The notes beneath the pieces are model-generated. The model was not told where the DNA came from. It saw nothing but the letters and a program-made list of their open reading frames with translations, and made no database searches. This document shows, piece after piece, positions 1-5,325 of a stretch of 7,661 nt of DNA; the stretch's first letter is position 1, and each line of letters opens with the position of its first letter. The stretch is from NCBI GenBank assembly GCA_003244035.1, contig QHBV01000212.1:25059-32719 (forward strand). Direction: 5' to 3'. Source of the DNA: Solirubrobacterales bacterium (GTDB lineage: Bacteria; Actinomycetota; Thermoleophilia; Solirubrobacterales; Solirubrobacteraceae). Made by a program: the position numbers and the translations under genes.

Positions 1-314
1 GCGTTGACGACGGTGTCCACGTCCTCGCGGGCGAGCTGGCGCTTGACCACGTTCATCTGCTTGCGCGATCGCTCGTCGCGGACCACCAACTTGAAGCGCT
101 CGGGCACGATCGGCAGGTCGGCCATCCGCCACTTCTTGAAGCGCTCGTCGTACTCGTCGGGATCGGCGAGCTGGACGAGATGGCCGACCGCCCAGGTCAC
201 GATGTGCTCGGACCCCTCGAGATAACCCTCGGACTTGGCAAAGGCGCCCGGCAGGACGCGGGCGAGGTCGCGCCCCACGGAGGGCTTCTCGGCGATCACG
301 AGCGTCTTGGCCAT
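1..314 (-). CDS. topB: DNA topoisomerase III-like type IA topoisomerase, N-terminal part (cut by window edge)
   Basis: Only the first 104 codons are in the window; the rest lies beyond the left edge. Type IA topoisomerases relax negatively supercoiled DNA and decatenate by passing one strand through a transient single-strand break in the cytoplasm. The visible part is the start of the Toprim domain. It opens with MAKTLVIAEKPSVGRDLA, in which Glu9 fits the conserved Toprim glutamate, and TWAVGHLVQLADP (about residues 40-52) matches the conserved G-H block typical of the TopB branch rather than TopA. The catalytic tyrosine domain is not visible. The ATG at 312-314 is chosen because the conserved IAEKPS block follows directly. 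There is no Shine-Dalgarno sequence; a TACGCT hexamer lies 9 nt upstream. It is the last of three same-strand genes, 98 bp after the Uma2 gene. Family assignment is confident; the TopB versus other type IA subgroup is less certain. Confidence 0.88.
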   Translation of the reverse strand, partial: MAKTLVIAEKPSVGRDLARVLPGAFAKSEGYLEGSEHIVTWAVGHLVQLADPDEYDERFKKWRMADLPIVPERFKLVVRDERSRKQMNVVKRQLAREDVDTVVN

Positions 315-323
315 CGGCCGAGG

Positions 324-329
324 AGCGTA
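324..329 (-). promoter_or_regulatory. Putative -10 element of the topoisomerase gene
   Basis: Read on the minus strand the hexamer is TACGCT, fitting the TAnnnT pattern of actinobacterial housekeeping -10 elements. Nine nucleotides separate it from the ATG, so the transcript would be leaderless or nearly so. The same hexamer precedes the Uma2 gene. No convincing -35 box was found. Confidence 0.5.
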
Positions 330-354
330 GCGCCCGTCCGAGGTTGCGCCCCGA

Positions 355-410
355 CGCCGCAGCGCGCCGCGCCACCCCGCGCCGCAGCGCGCCGCGCCAC
401 CACGCGCCGC
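355..410. repeat. 25-bp tandem repeat, about 2.2 copies
   Basis: A 22-base block beginning CGCCGCAGCGCGCC occurs identically at 355-376 and 380-401, with a period of 25 bases; the units differ by one base in the last three positions. A third partial unit (CGCCGC) follows at 405-410. The array fills most of the gap between the Uma2 stop codon and the promoter of the topoisomerase gene. It is nearly pure G+C and self-complementary in parts (GCGCGC), so it could fold in the Uma2 3' untranslated region, but no clean single hairpin with a T-run is present. Confidence 0.8.
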
Positions 411-412
411 TA

Positions 413-934
413 CTACGGCCAGTTGAGCTGCTCGGCGAGGGTGGTGGGACCAAGCTCGATCAGCCCGCTGCGCTCGATCGGCCGATACTCGCCCTCCTCC
501 AGCGCCAGCCAGCTGACCGTCCGCTTGGCAGGATCGACGATCAGGACCTCGTCGACGCCGTGCTCGGCGTAGAAGGGCAGCTTCGCCCAGCTCTGGTCGC
601 CGGGAGAGACGATCTCGATCACCAGCGCCGCGGTGGAATGCCACACCCCGCTGGCACCCGGGCGGTGAAGGCCGCCGTCGGGCACCCGGTAATTCTGCTC
701 GCTCTCGCCCACCGCGAACTCCTGGATGAGCGGCTCGAGGCCCGCGCTGCGCGCGAGCGAGTCCAGCAGCACCGCGAGCTGCTGGGCGATCGACTGATGC
801 TCGTGCGACGGGGGAGGGCTCATGTGCAGGACACCCTCCCATACCTCATCGTGATGGTCGGCGTCCGCGAGGCGACGCCGCTCGATCAGAGCTTCCAGCT
901 CCGGCGGTCGGCTTCCGAGCACCATCGTGGACAC
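413..934 (-). CDS. Uma2-family (DUF820) PD-(D/E)XK nuclease-like protein
   Basis: The product has 173 residues, a usual length for Uma2 proteins, which have a restriction-endonuclease-like fold; their cellular role is mostly unknown. The expected landmarks are present in order: VWEGVLHM (residues 31-38, Glu33 as candidate first acidic residue), VPDGG (Asp86), LVIEIVSPGDQ (Glu107), Lys118 in WAKLPFY, then the family signature YAEHGVDEVLIVDP (122-135). The D-E-K triad is therefore intact. The start is GTG at 932-934; an in-frame ATG lies three codons later. No Shine-Dalgarno sequence is visible, but TACGCT sits 7 nt before the GTG, which supports this start and a leaderless transcript. The gene lies 59 bp after the MarP-like gene and 98 bp before the topoisomerase gene on the same strand. 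The family call is firm; actual nuclease activity is inferred. Confidence 0.87.
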   Translation of the reverse strand: MSTMVLGSRPPELEALIERRRLADADHHDEVWEGVLHMSPPPSHEHQSIAQQLAVLLDSLARSAGLEPLIQEFAVGESEQNYRVPDGGLHRPGASGVWHSTAALVIEIVSPGDQSWAKLPFYAEHGVDEVLIVDPAKRTVSWLALEEGEYRPIERSGLIELGPTTLAEQLNWP

Positions 935-941
935 GACCGCA

Positions 942-947
942 AGCGTA
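942..947 (-). promoter_or_regulatory. Putative -10 element of the Uma2 gene
   Basis: TACGCT on the minus strand lies 7 nt before the GTG at 934, the spacing expected if transcription starts at or very near the start codon. A TTGCAG at 969-974 is too far away (21 bp) for a standard -35 box. Confidence 0.55.
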
Positions 948-977
948 GCTCAGGTAGGCGCTGCGAGGCTGCAATGC

Positions 978-993
978 GGCGGTCCTCGCCGCC
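978..993 (-). terminator. Small hairpin directly after the protease stop codon
   Basis: GGCGG (978-982) and CCGCC (989-993) can pair around a 6-nt loop immediately downstream of the minus-strand protease stop codon. The stem is short and there is no T-run, so termination is only a possibility. Confidence 0.25.
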
Positions 994-2157
994 TCACCCC
1001 GCGCACGGTCCGGTGGACGCCGTGCTCGTACGCGAGCCCGCGATCGCGAGCTCATGGCGCACCAGCCCATTGGGAACGGCAAAGCCGCCGGCAGCGCCGG
1101 GAGCGGCGCCGACGATCGAGCCGAACACCGTCGCGACCACCTCCCCCCTGCCATCAACCATCGGGCCACCCGAGTTACCCGGGCGGACGCGGCCTCGCAG
1201 CGAGGTGATGCTGCGAACCACCGGCCCGTTCCCGTACGCGTCGCCGGTGGAGATCGGCTGGGTCTGCCCGATCCGCCCGGCCTCGGCGTCGTACGGCCCG
1301 GCCAGCGGATATCCGAGGATCGCCGCGGCGGTGCCGGCGCGTGGATCGGATGCCAGCCGCAGCGGGCGCGCCCCGAGCCCCCCGACGCGCAGGACGGCGA
1401 TGTCGTCATGGGGATCGACCGCCAGCGCCCGCGCCGCCAGATCCGGTGGCTGGCCGCCGACCTGCACGGCGGTATCGGTCTCCCCCGCGACAACGTGCGC
1501 ATTGGTCACGACCAGCCCGGGGGCGGCGACCCACCCGCTGCCCTCGACCCCGAGCCCGCACGCGGTCCCGATGATCCGGACCACGCTGCCACGCGCGGCC
1601 CGCGGGCCGCGCGCGCGGAGGATCGCGCGGGTCGGGGCGCGAACGTCGGCCGCCGGGCCGCGCACAGACGGCAGCGGATCGATCCTGGCGAGCGCATGGA
1701 GGATCGGGCCGGACGGCGGCAGCACCTGGTTGAGCTCGCTCAGGATCGCCGATCGCTGGATGTCCTTGCGCAGCGGCAGCGTGCCGGCTGCGTACGCCAC
1801 GATCGCGCCGAGGATCCACGCGATCCCGAGGCCCACGCACGTCGTCAGCCCCGCGCCGAGAACCCCGTCGAGCGCCCGCAGCCCCGGCAGCCGGAGCGCC
1901 GAGCGCGCGTGCAGGCCGAGCCCTTCCAATCCGCTGGCGAGCACGCCGCCGACGAGTAGCGCACCCGCCAGGCCGCACAGAGGCGCAAACTTCGAGCTCG
2001 CGCCGCCCGGCAGCAGCAGCGTCCCCAAGTGCCCCCCGAGGAACGCGCCGACGACGAAGCCGGCGAGCGACAGCGCGCCGACGATGAACCCCTGGACGTA
2101 GCCGTAGACGGTGAAGACCAAGGTGAATGCGACGATCAGCAGGTCGATCGCTGTCAC
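994..2157 (-). CDS. MarP-like membrane-anchored serine protease (CvpA domain plus trypsin-like domain)
   Basis: The product has 387 residues from the GTG at 2155-2157; a TTG one codon upstream is the alternative. Residues 1-125 are a CvpA-type region with about four hydrophobic segments (near 4-18, 24-50, 62-80, 103-125). A linker follows, then a chymotrypsin-fold domain with a complete triad: His221 in VTNAHVVAG, Asp252 in HDDIAVLRV and Ser329 in RPGNSGGPMVDG. This architecture and length match Rv3671c (MarP) of Mycobacterium tuberculosis, which protects against acid and oxidative stress from the periplasmic side. Cys200 before the protease core and Cys385, third from the C-terminus, are placed like the MarP disulfide (recalled as Cys214-Cys395), so the redox-linked bond may be conserved. 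A TACTCT hexamer 7 nt before the GTG favours that start. The gene diverges from a penicillin-binding protein, fitting a cell-envelope role. The substrate is unknown. Confidence 0.9.
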   Translation of the reverse strand: MTAIDLLIVAFTLVFTVYGYVQGFIVGALSLAGFVVGAFLGGHLGTLLLPGGASSKFAPLCGLAGALLVGGVLASGLEGLGLHARSALRLPGLRALDGVLGAGLTTCVGLGIAWILGAIVAYAAGTLPLRKDIQRSAILSELNQVLPPSGPILHALARIDPLPSVRGPAADVRAPTRAILRARGPRAARGSVVRIIGTACGLGVEGSGWVAAPGLVVTNAHVVAGETDTAVQVGGQPPDLAARALAVDPHDDIAVLRVGGLGARPLRLASDPRAGTAAAILGYPLAGPYDAEAGRIGQTQPISTGDAYGNGPVVRSITSLRGRVRPGNSGGPMVDGRGEVVATVFGSIVGAAPGAAGGFAVPNGLVRHELAIAGSRTSTASTGPCAG

Positions 2158-2164
2158 CAACTGG

Positions 2165-2170
2165 AGAGTA
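2165..2170 (-). promoter_or_regulatory. Putative -10 element of the protease gene
   Basis: TACTCT on the minus strand lies 7 nt before the GTG at 2157 (4 nt before the alternative TTG). It fits the TAnnnT pattern seen before the other minus-strand genes here. No -35 box is recognisable in the short divergent gap. Confidence 0.5.
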
Positions 2171-2208
2171 GGCCCTCGTCCGGCGCCCGCGGCCGCCGCG
2201 TGAGGCTC

Positions 2209-2214
2209 TACCGT
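2209..2214 (+). promoter_or_regulatory. Putative -10 element of the penicillin-binding protein gene
   Basis: TACCGT lies 11 nt before the ATG at 2226. A Shine-Dalgarno sequence at normal distance is missing (a TGAGG at 2201-2205 is about 20 nt away), so a very short leader is likely. It faces away from the protease promoter about 40 bp to its left. Confidence 0.38.
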
Positions 2215-2225
2215 TCCGGCTCGAA

Positions 2226-3950
2226 ATGATCAGAGCAGGTGCAATCGCGGTGCCATCCGGCCGGCGGAACACGCGACGCCGGAGGTTGCTGACGCGCACC
2301 GCTCCACTCGGTGGCGTCGCTGCGATCGCGTTCGCGGCGGGTGTGGTGACGGCGACAGCGCCGGGCCGTGCCGAGCGCCAGCTCGTGACCCAGTACGTCC
2401 AGGACTGGGCGCATGGCGACTACTCGCGCATGTACACGCTGCTCGATGCCGACTCCCGCCGGCACATCTCGCAAGCTCGGTTCACGGCCGCCTTGAGCGA
2501 TGCCGCCAGCACCGCCACGCTGACCTCGATCGCTCCCGGTCGCGTCGGTGGCAGCGTCGGTGGGGTGATCCCCGCCCGGGTACGGGTGAACACCAGGCTG
2601 TTCGGGACGCTTGCGGAGACGCTCGAGGTGCCGCTCAGCGGCGGTGGATCCGCGGCGGCGATCCGGTTCTCGGACACGCTCCTGTTCCCGGGGCTGCGGC
2701 CCGGGGAGCGACTCACCCGGCATGCCAGGCTGCCCCCGCGGGCAGAGCTGCTGGCAAGCGACGGCACGGCGCTGGCGCGCGGCCCGCACCGAACCTCGCC
2801 GATCCCGAACGTAGCCGGCGAGGTCGTCGGCACGCTGGGCCCGATCCCCTCCGCGGAGGCCGCCAGCTACACGGCCAAGGGCTATTCGGCGACCGCCAAG
2901 GTGGGCCTCACCGGGCTCGAGCGGATCTTCCAGGACCGGCTCGCCGGCAGGCCCGGTGGCACGCTGCTGGCCGGTGACCGGGTGCTGGCCCGAACCGCGC
3001 CCTCCAAGGGGCGACCGGTCACGACCACGATCGACCCGGCGATCGAGCGAGCGGCGATCGGTGCGAGGGCAGGCCGCGTCGCCGGGATCGCGGTGATGGA
3101 CCCGCGTACAGGTGGCGTGCTGGCGCTGGCGGGCGAAGCGTTTTCGGATCTGCAGCCACCGGGCTCGACGATGAAGATCATCACCGTCACCGGCGCGCTG
3201 GATGCCGGGATCGTCAAGCTGACCGACAGCTTCCCGGTCATGACCTCGGCGACGATCGACGGTTATAGCCTGCAGAACGCGGGCGGGGAGGCCTGCGGCG
3301 GCACGCTCCTGAACGCATTCGCGGTCTCGTGCAACTCCGTGTTCGCCCCGCTGGGCGCCCGGCTCGGCGCCCAGCGACTCGTGAGCATCGCCGAGCGCTT
3401 TGGCTTCAACCAGCCGCCTTCGATCCCGGGAGCCGCCGAGAGCGTGATCCCGTCAGCGGCCACGATCGGCGACGACCTCGCGGTTGGCTCCTCGGCGATC
3501 GGCCAGGGGATGGTGCAGACGACGGCGCTGGAGATGACCGACGTGGCGGCCACGATCGCGATGGCGGGGCGGCGGCCGGTCCCCACGCTGCTGGCGGGCC
3601 AGCCCCCGCGGTTCGTGCAGGTCACGAGCCCCCGCGTCGCGAGGCTCGTGCAGAAGATGATGATCGCGGTCGTCCAGTTCGGGACCGGGACGGCGGCGCA
3701 GATCCCGGGCGTGGAGGTGGCGGGCAAGACCGGCACGGCGGAGCTTCGCAACACGACAGGCCCCTCGAGCGACCCCAATGCCCCGCCACCGAGCTCGCCC
3801 CAGAACACCGACTCCTGGTTCGTGGCCTACGCGCCGGTGGGACTGCCCCGGGTCGCGGCCGGCGCACTGTTCCCGGCGCAGGGCGCCGGCGCCGCGACCG
3901 CGGCGCCGGCCGCGCACGACGTGCTCGTCGCGGCGCTGCACGCGCACTGA
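2226..3950 (+). CDS. Class B penicillin-binding protein (peptidoglycan transpeptidase) with NTF2-like/MecA_N domain
   Basis: The 574-residue product should be a membrane-anchored D,D-transpeptidase cross-linking peptidoglycan outside the membrane. A basic N-terminus (RRNTRRRR, 13-20) precedes one transmembrane anchor (about 28-46). Residues 50-140 (RQLVTQYVQDWAHGDYSRMY and onward) look like the NTF2-like MecA_N domain of the PBP2a/PbpA type. A shortened dimerisation region follows (LPPRAELLASDGTALARG, about 169-186). The transpeptidase domain carries all three active-site motifs: SxxK at Ser314-Lys317 (PPGSTMKI), SxN at Ser368-Cys369-Asn370, and KTGT at 501-504. No glycosyltransferase domain is present, which makes it class B. 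A Pro/Ser-rich insert follows KTGT, and the tail is Ala-rich and short. The ATG at 2226 keeps the basic segment before the anchor; GTG at 2250 is an alternative. The stop lies 2 bp from the convergent lipoprotein stop. Cross-resistance to beta-lactams is not implied. Confidence 0.92.
   Translation: MIRAGAIAVPSGRRNTRRRRLLTRTAPLGGVAAIAFAAGVVTATAPGRAERQLVTQYVQDWAHGDYSRMYTLLDADSRRHISQARFTAALSDAASTATLTSIAPGRVGGSVGGVIPARVRVNTRLFGTLAETLEVPLSGGGSAAAIRFSDTLLFPGLRPGERLTRHARLPPRAELLASDGTALARGPHRTSPIPNVAGEVVGTLGPIPSAEAASYTAKGYSATAKVGLTGLERIFQDRLAGRPGGTLLAGDRVLARTAPSKGRPVTTTIDPAIERAAIGARAGRVAGIAVMDPRTGGVLALAGEAFSDLQPPGSTMKIITVTGALDAGIVKLTDSFPVMTSATIDGYSLQNAGGEACGGTLLNAFAVSCNSVFAPLGARLGAQRLVSIAERFGFNQPPSIPGAAESVIPSAATIGDDLAVGSSAIGQGMVQTTALEMTDVAATIAMAGRRPVPTLLAGQPPRFVQVTSPRVARLVQKMMIAVVQFGTGTAAQIPGVEVAGKTGTAELRNTTGPSSDPNAPPPSSPQNTDSWFVAYAPVGLPRVAAGALFPAQGAGAATAAPAAHDVLVAALHAH
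3885..3910. other. Perfect 12-bp inverted repeat inside the 3' end of the penicillin-binding protein gene
   Basis: GCCGGCGCCGCG at 3885-3896 is exactly complementary to 3899-3910, with AC between (in RNA probably an 11-bp stem with a GACC loop). It lies about 40 bases before the stop codon, where the protein is a low-complexity Gly/Ala stretch. Because only 2 bp separate the convergent stop codons, this hairpin is the best candidate for a transcription-ending structure there. Low-complexity GC coding could also produce it by chance. Confidence 0.45.
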
Positions 3951-3952
3951 GA

Positions 3953-4531
3953 TCAGAGGTCGAGCGTGACCGTCGAGGGGCTCGCCTGCCCCGCCGCGTG
4001 GATCTCGAGCGTCAACGGCCGGTTCGAGTAGACCGAAGTGCTGAGCTTGAACAACAGCTCGGACCCCTGGGTCGGCCCGTCGCTGGCGGTGCTGTCGGGC
4101 GCGGGCTCGGTTCCCAGCGGCTTCAGCACCTGCGCCGTCCAGGCATACGGGTTGAGCGCGGCGTTGATCGCGACCGGGTAGTACTTGTTGCCCTCGGTGT
4201 CGACGATGTCGAACGAGCTCGTGGTCGTCTGGGGTGAGCCGGTCTGGTTCTTCGCCCACATGAATACGGCGAACCACTCCTCGTCGGGCTTGGGCGGGGT
4301 CGCGCTCACGCCTACGAGGTACCCCTTGTCCTCGATCGAGTACTGATTGAGCTGCCGGGAGAGTTGCACCTGATAGGTGATCGGACCGGCATGGACGTAG
4401 AAGCCCTCGTTGTCGGCGACGGTCGGGTGAGCCTGCTTGTGACCACAGGCGCTCACGCTCAGCGCGAGCAGCAGGCCAATCGCGAGGATGGACAGACGGC
4501 GGGCCGGCGCGGCGAAGGGACGGGCACTCAC
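3953..4531 (-). CDS. Secreted lipoprotein with DUF4352-like immunoglobulin-type domain
   Basis: From the GTG at 4529-4531 the product has 192 residues. A basic n-region (MSARPFAAPARR) and hydrophobic core (LSILAIGLLLALS) lead to a lipobox VSAC, with Cys29 as the lipid-anchored first mature residue, so the protein should sit on the outer face of the membrane. The mature part resembles the beta-sandwich pattern of DUF4352-type proteins: FAVFMWAKNQTG (strand with conserved Asn), then FDIVDTEGNKYYPV (D-x-x-G turn). A specific function is not recognisable. A TTG at 4561 would add ten residues, but a TAGACT hexamer lying between the two starts, 10 nt before the GTG, favours the shorter form. No Shine-Dalgarno sequence is present. 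The gene converges on the penicillin-binding protein gene with a 2-bp gap, so any transcript running past either stop would be antisense to the other gene. Confidence 0.82.
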   Translation of the reverse strand: MSARPFAAPARRLSILAIGLLLALSVSACGHKQAHPTVADNEGFYVHAGPITYQVQLSRQLNQYSIEDKGYLVGVSATPPKPDEEWFAVFMWAKNQTGSPQTTTSSFDIVDTEGNKYYPVAINAALNPYAWTAQVLKPLGTEPAPDSTASDGPTQGSELLFKLSTSVYSNRPLTLEIHAAGQASPSTVTLDL

Positions 4532-4541
4532 AGCGCGCGGA

Positions 4542-4547
4542 AGTCTA
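4542..4547 (-). promoter_or_regulatory. Putative -10 element of the lipoprotein gene
   Basis: TAGACT on the minus strand lies 10 nt before the GTG at 4531. The stretch TAGACTTC followed by GCGC and GTG is nearly the same as that before the SRPBCC gene, which supports both as functional promoter elements. Confidence 0.5.
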
Positions 4548-4632
4548 ATCCGAATGCTCAAGGCTCATGACAAAACAGATGGCGGGACTGGGGCGGCCGG
4601 TCCGTGGATGCCAGACGACGCACGCGAGCGCA

Positions 4633-4789
4633 GCCATAGCAGCGCTATGGCGAGCATCGCGGCGGCACCGCGGGCGAAGCCCGTGGCAGGCTGGCGCCGC
4701 AGCCGGACGACTCGAGCGCAGCCGAGCCGGCGAGGCTGGATGCCGAGCAGGCTGCGCTCGAGGGCCGCACCAAACCGTCAGATGGTTTG
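4633..4789. other. Hairpin-dense gene-free region; candidate structured RNA or intergenic repeat
   Basis: The gap 4562-4799 holds no convincing gene but has a run of inverted repeats. GCCATAGC pairs with GCTATGGC around AGC (4633-4651). CCGCGGGC pairs with GCCCGTGG around GAA (4668-4686, one G-U pair). GGCTG pairs with CAGCC (4689-4704). CTCGAGCGCAGCC pairs perfectly over 13 bp with 4750-4762 around a 26-nt loop (4711-4762). CAAACC pairs with GGTTTG around 7 nt (4771-4789). An 11-mer CGAGCGCAGCC occurs at 4625-4635 and 4713-4723 and inverted at 4750-4760. The last hairpin lies just after the SRPBCC stop and may end that transcript, although no T-run follows. A plus-strand open frame of 78 codons crosses the region but resembles no protein I know. 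The function is undetermined. Confidence 0.5.
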
Positions 4790-4799
4790 TCGTGGGCCA

Positions 4800-5294
4800 T
4801 TAGCCCCCGGCCACGGAAACGCGATCGCCGCGCCCGCGGTCGTCCTCGAGGATGCTACGCAGCCGGCGCATCGCCTTGGTGGTCTGACGGCGGCTCCACG
4901 CGCGCCCGCCAAGCACCTCGAGCAGCCGGTCGGAGAGCATCGCCGGGACGGTTTGCAGCGTGTAGCGCACCTCCGTCCCGCCGTCGTCGCGCCGGGACAG
5001 TGCGTAGGTACCGAGGATCTGGACGCGGTTGTACTTGCCCCCGTGCCCGCGCTCGACGATCCGGGAGGGCGACTCGAGCTCGGCGAAGCTGACGTCCGCC
5101 CACGAGAAGCGGCTGAGCGGAGCCTTGACCCGGAAGCGCGCCCCTGCGCCCGCGCCGTACGAGCGCTCGTTGGTCAGATGCCAGTCGACCAGGTAGTGGT
5201 CGCTGAACTCGGCATGGTTGGCGATGTCGGCCAGGTAGCCGAACACCCGCTCCGGCGGCGCGGCGATCGTCGTCGAGACGGTGATGGGACCCAC
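4800..5294 (-). CDS. SRPBCC-superfamily (START-like, polyketide cyclase/CoxG-like) protein
   Basis: The 164-residue product shows the SRPBCC pattern. An N-terminal strand, ITVSTTIAAPPERVFGYLAD (4-23), leads into the first helix, followed by NHAEFSDHYLVDWHL (26-40). Antiparallel strands follow (GARFRVKAP, RIVERGHGGKYNRVQILGTYAL, GTEVRYTLQTVP), and the long C-terminal helix (about 118-150, RLLEVLGGRAWSRRQTTKAMRRLRSILE) closes the hydrophobic cavity. Members bind lipids, polyketides or other hydrophobic ligands, but the ligand here cannot be read from sequence. The protein looks cytoplasmic, with no signal peptide. The start is GTG at 5292-5294, with no Shine-Dalgarno sequence; TAGACT lies 9 nt upstream. 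It follows the four-cysteine protein gene by 30 bp on the same strand, so it may be both co-transcribed and separately promoted. The stop is TAA, followed by the hairpin-rich gap. Confidence 0.85.
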   Translation of the reverse strand: MGPITVSTTIAAPPERVFGYLADIANHAEFSDHYLVDWHLTNERSYGAGAGARFRVKAPLSRFSWADVSFAELESPSRIVERGHGGKYNRVQILGTYALSRRDDGGTEVRYTLQTVPAMLSDRLLEVLGGRAWSRRQTTKAMRRLRSILEDDRGRGDRVSVAGG

Positions 5295-5303
5295 GAAGCG
5301 CGA

Positions 5304-5309
5304 AGTCTA
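5304..5309 (-). promoter_or_regulatory. Putative -10 element of the SRPBCC gene
   Basis: TAGACT on the minus strand lies 9 nt before the GTG at 5294, inside the 30-bp gap to the upstream gene. The hexamer and following bases match those before the lipoprotein gene. A promoter here would give the SRPBCC gene its own leaderless transcript. Confidence 0.45.
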
Positions 5310-5310
5310 C

Positions 5311-5325
5311 GGGCCTCGTGGGCCC
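5311..5325 (-). other. Small hairpin between the four-cysteine gene and the SRPBCC gene
   Basis: GGGCC (5311-5315) and GGCCC (5321-5325) can pair around TCGTG. It touches the stop codon of the upstream gene and lies just before the TAGACT hexamer. It could weakly terminate the upstream transcript or be a protein-binding site; a 5-bp stem at this GC content is also plausible by chance. Confidence 0.25.

Noticed and set aside
346..412. CRISPR-like array
   Set aside because: The repeat units abut with no unique spacers and only about two copies are present; no cas genes are in the window.
344..2101. A 585-codon open frame on the plus strand, opposite the protease and Uma2 genes
   Set aside because: The translation is low-complexity Ala/Arg/Pro/Ser with no recognisable motif, while both minus-strand frames carry complete catalytic motifs. 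It is a shadow caused by high GC.
3263..3808. A 181-codon minus-strand frame antisense to the penicillin-binding protein transpeptidase domain
   Set aside because: Composition and lack of motifs mark it as a shadow of the strongly supported plus-strand gene.
4711..4762. Insertion-sequence terminal inverted repeats or an integron attC site
   Set aside because: The perfect arms are only 26 nt apart with no transposase remnant or flanking target duplication, and no attC core sites (GTTRRRY-type) are visible.
4567..4803. A 78-codon plus-strand frame across the hairpin-rich gap, starting ATGACAAAACAG
   Set aside because: The product is Arg/Ala-rich with no recognisable motif and its codons are dominated by inverted repeats. 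I could not support it as a gene, though a conservation test would settle it.
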